Assembly (NCBI GenBank): GCA_024224295.1
Contig: JAAENN010000282.1
Location: forward strand, 62,001 to 126,000
From: Shimia sp.
Lineage (GTDB): Bacteria > Pseudomonadota > Alphaproteobacteria > Rhodobacterales > Rhodobacteraceae
Direction: 5' to 3'
Length of the DNA stretch: 64,000 nucleotides
Numbering within the stretch: the stretch's first letter is position 1; each line of letters begins with the position of its first letter. Below the pieces are notes generated by a model. It had not been told where the DNA came from. It ran no database searches and was given only the letters and a program-made list of their open reading frames with translations. The translations under genes were made by a program, and so were the position numbers. Shown here one piece after another: positions 1-8,858 of the stretch.

Positions 1-25
1 GATCTTCGGTCAGATTAAAGTCCAT
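1..25 (-). CDS. Acyl-CoA dehydrogenase, small-subunit-like (partial, cut by left edge)
   Basis: Only the first eight codons are present (MDFNLTED). The ATG lies one base after the TGA of the upstream acyl-CoA dehydrogenase, so the two genes are translationally coupled. MDF-x-L-T-E is the usual opening of acyl-CoA dehydrogenases, including the small subunit of pimeloyl-CoA dehydrogenase (PimD). Its place directly behind a PimC-like gene supports that reading. The family call is inferred from eight residues and the context. Confidence 0.5.
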
Positions 26-26
26 C

Positions 27-1214
27 TCAAAGCTCCAGCATGGTTTTTGTCACGATGTTGCGCTGGATCTCATTGGACCCACCAAAAATCGAGGTTTTGC
101 GATTGTTGAAATACCGCGCCGCATTGTGCTCGGTGTCAGTTGGGCCAAACATCAGATTGCCCTCAGTGACATGTCCCGGGAACGGTGCTGCCGCTGGACC
201 CAAGGCTCGCCGCGCAAGGTCTTTGAGTTCCTGATTGATCACTGTGCCTTTGATTTTCAACAACGAGGTTTCCGGCCCCGGCGCGCCCTGTTCCTGTGCT
301 TTGAACAACATCCGCAGATTGGTGATTTTCATCGCCTCAAGATCAATCTCCGCCTGCGCTATCCGTGCCGCAAACAACGGATCTTCAATCAGTGGCTTGC
401 CCCCACGCATCGTTTGGCGGGCAATCGCTTTCACTTCTGCCAGCGCCTGCATAGAGAAGCCCACGCCCGCAATGCCGGTCCGTTCATGAGACAGCAGGAA
501 TTTTGCGATGGTCCAGCCTTTGTTTTCCTCCCCAACGAGGTTGCCAATCGGCACCCGCACATCGGTGAAAAACACCTCATTCACCTCATGCCCGCCTTCG
601 ATCAGTTTGATCGGGCGCACCTCAATCCCCGGCGTCGCCATATCCACAAGGATAAAGCTGATACCAGCCTGTTGCTTTACATCGGGATCAGTTCGACACA
701 GGCAGAAAATCCAATCCGCATGTTGCCCCAAGGTGGTCCAGGTCTTTTGACCATTGATGACCCACGCATCGCCATCACGCTCGGCCTTGGTCTTGAGTGA
801 GGCCAAGTCGGACCCTGCCCCGGGTTCCGAATACCCCTGACACCACCAATCCGTACCGTCCAGAATGCGCGGCAGGTAATGATCCTGCTGTTCTTTGGAG
901 CCAAATTTGATCAGCACCGGCCCCAGCATATTAAGGCCAAAGGGCACAATGCGCGGCGCATAGGCACGACAGCATTCTTCCTCAAAAATATGCTTCTGCA
1001 CCGGGCTCCATCCTGGTCCACCAAACTCTTTGGGCCAGATCGTCGCCAACCAACCGCGCGTGTTCAGGATGGCGTGCCATTCTTCCATCATCGCCTTGGT
1101 CAGCTCCCCTCCACAGCGCACCGCACTGGCAATCTCTTCCGGCAGGTGCTCGGCGAGAAACGCCCGCACCTCATCGCGAAACGTCAAGTCTTCTTTAGAA
1201 TAACTCAGGTCCAT
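27..1214 (-). CDS. Acyl-CoA dehydrogenase, pimeloyl-CoA dehydrogenase large-subunit-like
   Basis: A 395-residue flavoprotein that should oxidise an acyl-CoA to the 2,3-enoyl-CoA in the cytoplasm. The N-terminal helical domain is followed by the family signature YSEPGAGSD at about residues 128-136, an FAD-side WTTLGQHADW stretch, and the C-terminal FGGSNEIQRN segment at about 377-386. Length is normal for the family. The opening MDLSYSKEDLTFRDEVR and the CQGYSEPGAGSDLASLKT block recall the large subunit of pimeloyl-CoA dehydrogenase (PimC) as I remember it. It starts 4 bases after the stop of the hydratase/dehydrogenase fusion, with a GGGGAAG ribosome site inside that gene's end, and is followed at once by a second dehydrogenase. 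The exact substrate (dicarboxylyl-CoA or another acyl-CoA) is inference. Confidence 0.85.
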   Translation of the reverse strand: MDLSYSKEDLTFRDEVRAFLAEHLPEEIASAVRCGGELTKAMMEEWHAILNTRGWLATIWPKEFGGPGWSPVQKHIFEEECCRAYAPRIVPFGLNMLGPVLIKFGSKEQQDHYLPRILDGTDWWCQGYSEPGAGSDLASLKTKAERDGDAWVINGQKTWTTLGQHADWIFCLCRTDPDVKQQAGISFILVDMATPGIEVRPIKLIEGGHEVNEVFFTDVRVPIGNLVGEENKGWTIAKFLLSHERTGIAGVGFSMQALAEVKAIARQTMRGGKPLIEDPLFAARIAQAEIDLEAMKITNLRMLFKAQEQGAPGPETSLLKIKGTVINQELKDLARRALGPAAAPFPGHVTEGNLMFGPTDTEHNAARYFNNRKTSIFGGSNEIQRNIVTKTMLEL

Positions 1215-1218
1215 GGCG

Positions 1219-3303
1219 TCACTTCCCCTTGTTCAAATCGGCGAACGTCGTACCATCCTCGGCCATTTTTAGAAGCAGCGCAGGCACTTGCCAGTAATGC
1301 GCATCCTCTTGAGCATAGGCCTCAATACGTTTCACCAACTCCGCCGCGCCAATGGTGTCGGCATAGTGCAGCGGCCCGCCACGAAAGCGCGGGAAGCCAT
1401 AGCCAGACAGGAATACCACATCCACATCCACAGGTCGCAGCGCGATGCCATCTTCAACCACCCGCGCGGCCTCTGAAATCATCGCTGTCATGTAGCGGTC
1501 CACGATCTCTTCGTCGCTGAAGTGGCGCGGCGTGACACCTGCTTTGGACCGCTCTTCATCGATGATGGCGTTCAGGTCTGGATTCTCTAGCGTCTCGCGA
1601 CCTTCATAGACAAAGTAGCCTTTGCCCGTCTTGCGCCCATTCCACTCGTTTTCGCTCAGCCGGTCAGCAATTGCGCCACTATAGCGCTCCTCCGCCGGAC
1701 GGGTTGCCTCACGCCGCTTGCGGGTCATGTAGCCGATGTCCAACCCGGCCAGATCGCCCACACGGTGCGGCCCCATGGCAAAGCCAAACCCTTCCAGCGC
1801 CTTATCCACCTGATCCGGATGCGCCCCATCCAGCACCAAATAGCTCGCAGTTTTCAGGTAATGGCCGAGAATACGGTTGCCGATGAACCCATCACAGACC
1901 CCGGCCCGAACAGCCACTTTGCGCATCTTCTTAGCCAGCGCAAAGCCCGTCGCCACAACCTCCGGCGCGGTCTTCTCACCCACAACCACCTCAAGCAGCT
2001 TCATGATGTGTGCAGGCGAGAAGAAGTGCAGCCCCAACACATCTTGCGGCCGCTTGGTCATCGCCGCGATCTCATCAACGTCAAGGTAAGAGGTGTTGGA
2101 CGCCAGCACCGCACCCTCTTTGCAAATCGCGTCCAGCTTGGTGAAGATCTCCTTCTTGATCTCCATCTTCTCAAACACGGCCTCGATCACCAGATCGACT
2201 TGCGCAAGGCTCTCCATCTCTGTGGAGGCTGTTAGGTTCGCCAGCGCCGCGTCACGCTTTTCCGCGCTCATCTTGCCGCGCTTCACCGCGCCGTCCAGAT
2301 TGCCGGTGATGGTCGCCACACCGCGATCCAATCCCTCTTGCGAAACCTCGATCAGTGTCACTGGCAGCCCCGCCATCAAAGCTGACGTCGAAATGCCGGA
2401 ACCCATTGTCCCGCCGCCGATCACGCCCACACTGGCAATGTCGCGCTGCTGCGCCTTCTTCTCAGGGATATTCGCAACGGCCCGCTCGCCAAAGAAGGCG
2501 TGGATCAAACCCTTGGACTGCGGCGAGGGCAAACACTCCATGAACCGCGCCCGCTCAAACGCCAGCCCGTCTTTGAAATCCCCGGTCGAGGCCGCCACGC
2601 ATTCCACGCATTTCTGCGGCGAGATCAGATGCGGATGCTTCTTCTGCACCGCTGCCATAGTGGCCTCAATCGCTGCATCATCCGGCGTTGTGGTCAACTC
2701 ACCAGTCCGGCGCGTTGCCAGCGTCCCCGCCACTACATCCTTCGCCGCCGCCAAAGCCACATCGCGTGGTTCACCCTCGTCGATGCGATCCACAAGCCCC
2801 ATCGCCAACGCGTCTTTCGCCGGTACATGGCGACCCGACAGGATCAAGTCCAATGCATTGGGAATGCCTGCCAAACGGGGCGCACGCTGTGTGCCACCGG
2901 CCCCCGGCAGAATCCCCAACAGAACCTCCGGCAAACCAACCTTCGCCGTCGGAACAGCCACCCGGGCATGACAGCCCATCGCGGTTTCCAATCCACCGCC
3001 CAGCGCCGTGCCATGGATCATCGCCACAATCGGCGTACCGTTATCCTCAAGGATATTACAGACCTCGGGCAAGCCGGGCTCCAGAGGAGGCTTACCAAAC
3101 TCAGTAATGTCCGCGCCGGCAATGAACGTCCGCCCTGCGCAGTAAAGACCAATCGCCTTCGCTGAACCCGCCGCCTTGATCTCCTCAAGGGCATCGACAA
3201 TGCCTTGACGCACTGCAACGCCACTGGCGTTCACCGGCGGGTTGTTGATGCAGATCAGCGCCACATCTTCCACAAATTCCACGGTGACCTTTTTCTCTCC
3301 CAT
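1219..3303 (-). CDS. Bifunctional enoyl-CoA hydratase / 3-hydroxyacyl-CoA dehydrogenase (FadB/FadJ/PimF-like)
   Basis: Carries out the middle two steps of beta-oxidation: hydration of enoyl-CoA and NAD-dependent oxidation of the 3-hydroxyacyl-CoA. The N-terminal crotonase domain shows CAGRTFIAGAD, GGGLE and GLPEVLLGILPGAGG, with both catalytic glutamates kept. A Rossmann motif GVIGGGTMGSG begins the dehydrogenase domain near residue 295, followed by LGLHFFSPAH with the catalytic histidine. The length of 694 residues fits the fusion family. I start at the ATG at 3303 because GGGAGG lies just upstream; an in-frame ATG at 3336 lacks such a site. It heads the minus-strand operon with the two dehydrogenases. 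PimF of the pimelate operon has this architecture, but general FadJ function is possible. Confidence 0.88.
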   Translation of the reverse strand: MGEKKVTVEFVEDVALICINNPPVNASGVAVRQGIVDALEEIKAAGSAKAIGLYCAGRTFIAGADITEFGKPPLEPGLPEVCNILEDNGTPIVAMIHGTALGGGLETAMGCHARVAVPTAKVGLPEVLLGILPGAGGTQRAPRLAGIPNALDLILSGRHVPAKDALAMGLVDRIDEGEPRDVALAAAKDVVAGTLATRRTGELTTTPDDAAIEATMAAVQKKHPHLISPQKCVECVAASTGDFKDGLAFERARFMECLPSPQSKGLIHAFFGERAVANIPEKKAQQRDIASVGVIGGGTMGSGISTSALMAGLPVTLIEVSQEGLDRGVATITGNLDGAVKRGKMSAEKRDAALANLTASTEMESLAQVDLVIEAVFEKMEIKKEIFTKLDAICKEGAVLASNTSYLDVDEIAAMTKRPQDVLGLHFFSPAHIMKLLEVVVGEKTAPEVVATGFALAKKMRKVAVRAGVCDGFIGNRILGHYLKTASYLVLDGAHPDQVDKALEGFGFAMGPHRVGDLAGLDIGYMTRKRREATRPAEERYSGAIADRLSENEWNGRKTGKGYFVYEGRETLENPDLNAIIDEERSKAGVTPRHFSDEEIVDRYMTAMISEAARVVEDGIALRPVDVDVVFLSGYGFPRFRGGPLHYADTIGAAELVKRIEAYAQEDAHYWQVPALLLKMAEDGTTFADLNKGK

Positions 3304-3494
3304 CGTGAGCCTCCCTCGCATACATATGTTGACCACAGTCTAAGGCGGCTTCGGTCACGCGAACATCTGTTTCGCCCCCCTGCAGCAAAAAACGACGCGA
3401 CGACACTTGCGCAAAATTTCCCGCTGCAAACTCGCAAAGCCACGCTAGGCTACCTTACGCCCCACGCGGACATGCAAGACCAAAGGACGGCACC
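3304..3494. promoter_or_regulatory. Divergent promoter region between beta-oxidation operon and acyl-CoA ligase
   Basis: A 191-base intergenic stretch separates two divergently transcribed units of one pathway, so it must carry both promoters and probably a shared operator. I could not identify a convincing regulator site by eye. Ribosome sites lie at each end (GGGAGG leftward, AAAGGA rightward). The IclR regulator at 5188 is the nearest candidate to act here, which is inference. Confidence 0.5.
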
Positions 3495-5147
3495 ATGCCC
3501 CACCCCAACGCCCGCATCCCGGATTTCTGGCCCACCGGCAAAGACTGGACCTTTGAACGGCCAGATCAACCGATTGATGTCAGCATGGATGAGGCCGTGG
3601 CCAAATGGAGTGACCGCATTGCCGTGACCTACAACGGCGCTGACTACACTTACCGTGACATCGCCGCACACGTGACCGCGCTTACAGGCTACCTGCAACA
3701 CGTTGGCCTGACCAAAGGCGATCGTGTACTGCTCTACACCCAGAATTGCCCGCAATACATCATCAGCTTCTTTGCCGTCCTGCGCGCGGGTGGCGCAGTG
3801 GTGCCTGTGAACCCGATGAACAAACAGGCCGAAATCGATTATCTCGTCGCAGACACCGGTGCCAAAATCGCCATCTGCGCGCTGGAGCTGTCTGAGCACA
3901 TTTTGCCTGCTCTCAAACGCGGCGATCTTACTACCCTGATCGGCACCCGCATGACCGATATGGGCCGTGACGACTTCGACCTGACCCCGCCCAATCTGGC
4001 GCAGGCGATGTCCGAACAAGATGGCGAAACTCTTGGCATCACCAGCTACCAATCCGCGCTGGACGCAGGCCATGTGCCCGCGCAACGCGCCACCACCAGC
4101 GATGACCTCGCGGTCATTCCGTACAGCTCCGGCACAACCGGCCAGCCCAAAGGTTGTATGCACACCCACCGCACATTTTTGGCGTCACTCTACGCTAGCG
4201 TGATCTGGAATCCGCCACATGAAGACACCGTGCACCTCGCCGCGCTACCGTTTTTCCACGTCACCGGCATGGTCGGCGGCATGTGCGCACCGATCCTGAC
4301 CGGCGGGCGCAATGTGATCCTGCCGCGCTGGTCCTCCAAATTGGCCGCAGGTCTGATCCAACGCTATAAAATCTCCCGCTGGCGCTCGATTGCGACCATG
4401 GCGATTGATTTGGTGAACGACCCGGATTTTGACAGCTATGACCTCTCTACCTTGGAGATGATCGGCGGCGGCGGCGCGGCCATGCCAGACGCCATTGCCA
4501 AACGGCTCAAAGACATGACCGGTCTGGACTACATCGAGGGCTATGGCCTGTCGGAAACCATGGCTGCTACCCACATCAATCCCATCGATACCCCCAAGCG
4601 CCAATGCCTTGGTCAGCCAATTTATGAAGTCGACAGCCGTGTGCTGGAGATTGGAGGCAACACCGAATTGCCCCACGGCGAAGTGGGTGAAATTGTCATG
4701 CACGCCCCGCAGAACTTCACCGGCTACTGGCAACGCCCGGAGGCCACCGCCGAGGCTTTTGTGGAGATCGACGGCGTGCCGTTCTTCCGCTCCGGTGACA
4801 TCGGGTATCGCGACGCAGACGGCTATTTCTTCATGGTTGACCGCGTGAAACGCATGGTCAACGCGGCCGGCTTCAAAGTCTGGCCTGCCGAGATCGAGAT
4901 GCTGATGCTGCACCATCCCGAGATTGCCGAATGCTGCGTGGTCGGCGCCAAAGACGACCGACGCGGCGAATGTGTAAAAGCCTTTGTGGTGCCTCAAACA
5001 GAGGCCCGCGACACACTCTCCGAGGACGCTATCATCACGTGGTGCAAAACCCAGATGAGCGCCTACAAATGTCCCACCATTGTAGAATTCATCGACGCGC
5101 TGCCGAAATCCGGCGTCGGCAAGGTCTTGTGGAAAGAGCTCTCATGA
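3495..5147 (+). CDS. AMP-forming acyl-CoA ligase (long-chain/dicarboxylate type)
   Basis: Activates a carboxylic acid to its CoA thioester using ATP and CoA. The 550-residue protein has the ANL P-loop YSSGTTGQPKG at about residue 215, a GYGLSET motif, SGDIGYRDADGYFFMVDR, the hinge DRVKRMVNAAGFKVWPAEIE region, and the C-terminal lysine motif PKSGVGKVLW. AAAGGAC precedes the ATG. It diverges from the dehydrogenase/hydratase operon and should provide that operon's substrate, matching PimA in the pim cluster. The IclR gene follows 40 bases later. Substrate chain length cannot be read from the sequence. Confidence 0.88.
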   Translation: MPHPNARIPDFWPTGKDWTFERPDQPIDVSMDEAVAKWSDRIAVTYNGADYTYRDIAAHVTALTGYLQHVGLTKGDRVLLYTQNCPQYIISFFAVLRAGGAVVPVNPMNKQAEIDYLVADTGAKIAICALELSEHILPALKRGDLTTLIGTRMTDMGRDDFDLTPPNLAQAMSEQDGETLGITSYQSALDAGHVPAQRATTSDDLAVIPYSSGTTGQPKGCMHTHRTFLASLYASVIWNPPHEDTVHLAALPFFHVTGMVGGMCAPILTGGRNVILPRWSSKLAAGLIQRYKISRWRSIATMAIDLVNDPDFDSYDLSTLEMIGGGGAAMPDAIAKRLKDMTGLDYIEGYGLSETMAATHINPIDTPKRQCLGQPIYEVDSRVLEIGGNTELPHGEVGEIVMHAPQNFTGYWQRPEATAEAFVEIDGVPFFRSGDIGYRDADGYFFMVDRVKRMVNAAGFKVWPAEIEMLMLHHPEIAECCVVGAKDDRRGECVKAFVVPQTEARDTLSEDAIITWCKTQMSAYKCPTIVEFIDALPKSGVGKVLWKELS

Positions 5148-5187
5148 CGCATAGAAAATTCCACCATGCGGAAATAGACACGATCCA

Positions 5188-6012
5188 ATGAGAAAACGCA
5201 CACCCGTCGCCAGCGACACCCCAGCCCCCGAAACAGACCGCCAGTTTGTGACTGCCCTGTCGCGCGGGTTGGATGTGTTGCGCTGCTTTCGCCCCCGCGA
5301 CCGCGCGGGTCTGTCCAATCGCGACATCGCAGACCGCACCGGACTGCCCAACTCGACCATTTCGCGCCTGACCTACACCCTGCTGCAAACCGGTTACTTG
5401 CTCTATGACGAGCAAACCGGCCGCTACCGTATTGGCGTGCCTGCGCTGAGCCTTGGCTTTTCTTGTCTTGGATCCTTACCCATCCGCGACGCCGCGAAAG
5501 ACCACATGCAGCGCCTTGCGGATTATGCAGGGGACGGCGTGCAAGTGGCCCTTGGCGCGCGCGATGACCATACCGTAACCTACCTTGCCTGCGCCCGAGC
5601 GGACCACGGCATGATGTCCCTGCAACTGGGCGTCGGTTCGCGTATTTCACTGGCCCGCTCCGCCATGGGCCGCGCCTATATCGCCGGATGCAAAGCGGAT
5701 GAGCGTGCCGAAATTCTTGAGACATTGGCCGAACACCACGGCCCAGAGCGTTGGCCTGCCATTCTTGACGGCATCAACGCAGCTGCCGCGCAGATCGCCG
5801 ATAAGGGCTTTTACGTGAACTACGGCGACTGGCACGAGGGTGTGCATTCCCTTGCCGTACCCTTCCCAATGGGCAGCGAAGCGGCGCCCGACATGGCCCT
5901 CAACCTCGGCGGCCCCGCGCCTTTCCTCACCAAAGATCGCATGGAAAATGACCTCGGCCCGCGCCTCTTAGAAATCGCCAAGGCCCTGCGCCTGCACGCC
6001 ACCCAAATCTAA
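5188..6012 (+). CDS. IclR-family transcriptional regulator
   Basis: A 274-residue regulator with an N-terminal winged helix (LDVLRCFRPRDRAGLSNRDI, TGLPNSTISRLTYTL) and a C-terminal effector-binding domain (residues about 90-265), the standard IclR layout. IclR proteins usually control catabolic operons for aromatic or acyl substrates in answer to a pathway intermediate. Its position downstream of the acyl-CoA ligase and upstream of a PhyH dioxygenase makes these genes its likely targets. The ribosome site is weak; the ATG was chosen as the first one that keeps the whole wing domain. Confidence 0.87.
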   Translation: MRKRTPVASDTPAPETDRQFVTALSRGLDVLRCFRPRDRAGLSNRDIADRTGLPNSTISRLTYTLLQTGYLLYDEQTGRYRIGVPALSLGFSCLGSLPIRDAAKDHMQRLADYAGDGVQVALGARDDHTVTYLACARADHGMMSLQLGVGSRISLARSAMGRAYIAGCKADERAEILETLAEHHGPERWPAILDGINAAAAQIADKGFYVNYGDWHEGVHSLAVPFPMGSEAAPDMALNLGGPAPFLTKDRMENDLGPRLLEIAKALRLHATQI

Positions 6013-6076
6013 AACCGCTTGACGCTTACCTGATCGCACCCCACCGTGACCGTCGCACTTTTGGGGAGGCATCATC

Positions 6077-6871
6077 ATGGTCAAGATCACAGCCAAGGAC
6101 ATCGACGCCTATCAGCAGGACGGCGTTTTCCTGATCCGCGGTTTGTTGGCGGATCACGTCGAGACCCTGCGCAAAGGTGTCGAGCGCAATCTGACAGAGC
6201 CCGGCCCCTACGCGTCTAACAACGAAAAAGCAGGCCAAACCGGCCGCTTCTTTGACGATTACTGCAACTGGCAGCGCATCCCGGAGTTCCAAGAGGTGGT
6301 CGAAACCTCCGACGCCGCAGAGGTCGCCGCACAGCTAATGCAATCCAACACAGTCCAGATGTTCCACGACCACGTACTGGTGAAAGAACCTGGCACTTCC
6401 ATGGCAACACCCTGGCACACCGATGGGCCGTATTATTTCGTTGAAGGCCAACAAAACATCAGCTTCTGGTCGCCGCTTGATCCGGTCAAAGACGCCACCC
6501 TGCGTATGGTCGCGGGCAGCCACAAATGGGAAAAACCGGTCCTGCCCACCCGCTGGGTCAGCGAGGAAAGCTTTTTCCCCGACGAAGACATTTACATGCC
6601 GATCCCTGACCCGGACGCCGAAGGCATGCGCGTTTTGGAGTGGGAGATGGAACCCGGCGACGCCGTGGCCTTCAACTACCACATCCTGCACGGCGCCCGT
6701 GGCAACACCGCCACCGACCGCCGCCGCGCCTTTTCCCTGCGATTGCTTGGTGATGATGCCCGCTATGTGGAACGTCCCGGCCCCACCTCACCGCCGTTCC
6801 CCGGCCACAACATGATAGAGGGCCAAAAGCTGCGCGAAGACTGGTTCCCAAGGTTGTGGCCACGCCGTTGA
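6077..6871 (+). CDS. Phytanoyl-CoA dioxygenase (PhyH) family protein
   Basis: A non-haem Fe(II)/2-oxoglutarate-dependent oxygenase of 264 residues. The iron facial triad is visible as H114-T-D116 in PWHTDGPYYF and a distal histidine in HILHGA (about 205), with the 2-oxoglutarate arginine in DRRRAFSLR at about 215-217. GGGGAGG precedes the ATG. In the PhyH family members hydroxylate acyl-CoAs or small metabolites at the alpha position. Next to a beta-oxidation locus it could open a route for a branched or substituted acid, but the substrate is unknown. Confidence 0.82.
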   Translation: MVKITAKDIDAYQQDGVFLIRGLLADHVETLRKGVERNLTEPGPYASNNEKAGQTGRFFDDYCNWQRIPEFQEVVETSDAAEVAAQLMQSNTVQMFHDHVLVKEPGTSMATPWHTDGPYYFVEGQQNISFWSPLDPVKDATLRMVAGSHKWEKPVLPTRWVSEESFFPDEDIYMPIPDPDAEGMRVLEWEMEPGDAVAFNYHILHGARGNTATDRRRAFSLRLLGDDARYVERPGPTSPPFPGHNMIEGQKLREDWFPRLWPRR

Positions 6872-6971
6872 AACAATCCTAGGCATTTGTTCAAAAAGCG
6901 ATATTCTCGTCAAAGGTTTGTCAGGACTTCTCTGCAACCCTGCCGCAAGACAGAATTAGGAACGCGACACG

Positions 6972-7562
6972 ATGAAGTTTTTTGCCGTCGGCCTTTTGGC
7001 CTTCACCGCCAACACCTCCCCCCCGGCGCAAGCGCCATCCAACAGTACACCGCCGCCAGCCCCAACCCCCATTGAAAGCGGGTTCTGGGAATACGGCTCT
7101 TGGCGCGTTTTTGCAGAAACCATCGACACCGGCGAAGATTTGCGCCGCACCTGCACCGCGCTCACCGGCGGCGACGGCGAGCCTTCCCTGAGCATCGAAA
7201 TCAGCAACGGCGACGGCGGGCCTCCTGACTTCTTCCCAGGTGTATCAATCAGCGAGCACGCCATTCGCGGCTATCCCACCGTGATGCAGGACGGACAAGC
7301 TGTCTACATTCGCTTTGATGACGAAGACAGCATGGACGCCGTGGTCACCGGATATTTTGACGAAGACGGGTTTGCCCACGCCTTTTTCCGCTTTGACCAC
7401 CCCGACAGTCAATGGGTGCTGCGCGCCATGCGCAAAAACCACCAACTGGATGCGGTTGTGGGCGGACATGTGTTTTCCAGCTTCTTTTTGGACGGCTTCA
7501 CCGCGGCCTATGTGAAAGCCATGGACGAATGCGGTTTTTCGGGCGCAGGCGTCGTCGATTGA
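6972..7562 (+). CDS. Secreted protein of unknown function, paralogue A of a tandem pair
   Basis: Not recognised. The 196-residue product begins with a short hydrophobic stretch (MKFFAVGLLAFTA) and a Pro/Ser/Thr-rich linker (PPAQAPSNSTPPPAPTP) before the mature domain, suggesting export. The domain shares an ordered set of motifs with the next gene: W-x-YGSW-x-V-AET, GPP-x-FP, RGYPT-x-M-x-GQ, a Tyr-rich acidic centre, HPDS, RAMR, and the near-identical end GFTAAYVKAMDECG. Two cysteines (one central, one in DECG) are conserved in both copies and could form a disulphide. Only this copy has the proline-rich linker. Confidence 0.75.
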   Translation: MKFFAVGLLAFTANTSPPAQAPSNSTPPPAPTPIESGFWEYGSWRVFAETIDTGEDLRRTCTALTGGDGEPSLSIEISNGDGGPPDFFPGVSISEHAIRGYPTVMQDGQAVYIRFDDEDSMDAVVTGYFDEDGFAHAFFRFDHPDSQWVLRAMRKNHQLDAVVGGHVFSSFFLDGFTAAYVKAMDECGFSGAGVVD

Positions 7563-7607
7563 TCCCCGCCTGCCCTCTTTTGCTCTAACCTTTCCGGAGA
7601 CACTGTC

Positions 7608-8144
7608 TTGAAAAAATACATCGCTGGCCTGTTGGCCTGCCTCGCAGCCCCGGTCTCCGCCGAAGGCTATTGGACTTACGGCGCGTGGCAGGTCTACGCC
7701 GAGACCGTGAATGCGGGTAATTACCTGCACCTGAACTGCACCGCCTACACAGGCGGCAACGGCGATCCTCTTGTGCGCATTTCAATCACCAGCACCGAAG
7801 TCGGACCTCCGGCAAATTTTCCAACGGTCTATATTCAGGAAAACGCGCCACGCGGCTACGCCACCGCCATGCGCGAGGGCCAAAACGTGGCCTTGGTGGT
7901 TGACGATTACTGGGACTACAACACCCGAGCCCACAGCTATTATGACGGTGACGGCATCTTGCAGGCATATGCCGGGGTTGGTCATCCGGACAGCCTCTAT
8001 GCCATGCGCGCCATGCGCCAAGGGAGCAACATGTCGGTGTACATCGATGGGATGCCCTACATTCATGTCGACCTGCGCGGCTTCACCGCCGCCTACGTCA
8101 AGGCTATGGATGAATGCGGCCATCCGAGCATGGGTGTTTTGTAA
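7608..8144 (+). CDS. Secreted protein of unknown function, paralogue B of a tandem pair
   Basis: A 178-residue product with a clear signal peptide (MKKYIAGLLACLAAPVSA, cleavage after SA) and then a domain homologous to the preceding gene along its whole length, ending GFTAAYVKAMDECG. The start codon is TTG, chosen because it gives the complete signal peptide and has TTCCGGAGA 8 bases upstream; no ATG serves. The two genes are 45 bases apart, so a tandem duplication in one transcript is likely. Function is unknown; the exported small-domain architecture points to the periplasm or outside the cell. Confidence 0.75.
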   Translation: MKKYIAGLLACLAAPVSAEGYWTYGAWQVYAETVNAGNYLHLNCTAYTGGNGDPLVRISITSTEVGPPANFPTVYIQENAPRGYATAMREGQNVALVVDDYWDYNTRAHSYYDGDGILQAYAGVGHPDSLYAMRAMRQGSNMSVYIDGMPYIHVDLRGFTAAYVKAMDECGHPSMGVL

Positions 8145-8154
8145 ACAAACAAAA

Positions 8155-8186
8155 AAACGGCCCCGACAATTTTGCCGAGGCCGTTT
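8155..8186. terminator. Bidirectional hairpin terminator between convergent genes
   Basis: AAACGGCC pairs with GGCCGTTT around a 16-base loop that can pair partly itself. On the minus strand the stem is followed by a long T run (complement of AAACAAACAAAAAAA), so it should strongly end the yqeY-like transcript; on the plus strand the T run is short. Confidence 0.75.
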
Positions 8187-8205
8187 CAAAACTCTCTGGA
8201 TCACT

Positions 8206-8676
8206 TCACCCGTTGGCGAGCTGATCCTTTACCATAGGGCCGACTTTGCCAAAATCCATCTGGCCCGTGTATTTCGCCTTCAGAGCGCCCATGACTTTGC
8301 CCATGTCACGGATTGAGGCCGCGCCGACCTCCGCCACCGCCACTTTCACCGCTTCGACAATCTCGTCATCGCTGAGCTGTTTGGGCAAAAATTCTTCGAT
8401 GATGGTGATCTCGGCCAGTTCCCGCTCGGCCAAATCTAAGCGGCTACCTTCTTCATAGGTGCGAGCACTTTCCTGACGCTGTTTCACCATCTTGGCGAGA
8501 ATCGACAAGATATCTGCATCCGACACGCCGCTGCCGCCCTCATCGCCTTCGCCACGGGCCGCAATGTCACGATCCTTGATCGCAGCCATGATCAGACGCA
8601 AGGTGGAAAGCCGGTCCGCCGCCCGGTCACGCATCGCTTGTTTCAGCGCGCTGTTGATGTCTTCTCTGAGTGCCAT
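8206..8676 (-). CDS. GatB/YqeY domain-containing protein
   Basis: A soluble protein of 156 residues matching the YqeY family, related to the tail domain of GatB of the tRNA amidotransferase. Typical features are the opening MALREDINSALKQAM, the KQRQESARTYEEGSR segment, the EFLPKQLSDDE motif, and the closing MGALKAKYTGQMDFGKVGPMVKDQL. The ATG at 8676 gives the family's usual start; a TTG four codons earlier is less likely. Its exact role is not established; tRNA-related function is inferred from the family. It diverges from carA, as is common in alphaproteobacteria. Confidence 0.9.
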   Translation of the reverse strand: MALREDINSALKQAMRDRAADRLSTLRLIMAAIKDRDIAARGEGDEGGSGVSDADILSILAKMVKQRQESARTYEEGSRLDLAERELAEITIIEEFLPKQLSDDEIVEAVKVAVAEVGAASIRDMGKVMGALKAKYTGQMDFGKVGPMVKDQLANG

Positions 8677-8858
8677 TCTTCTTGCCAATTGCTGTCAAAC
8701 ATAAGCATGCGACTTTATATAAACGCCTGCCGACTCGCAACCATCGCGTTTTTTGATCAAACCCTTTAAAATAAGGGGTCACTGAGAACACACATCTGCT
8801 TGACGCCCGCGACGCGCCGACATATGCATCGGCCAATTTGCCAGCCGGAGACTCGCCC

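Noticed and set aside
8752-8761. TTTGATCAAA as an FNR-type site upstream of carA
   Set aside because: FNR needs TTGAT-N4-ATCAA; here the half-sites touch, so the spacing is wrong.
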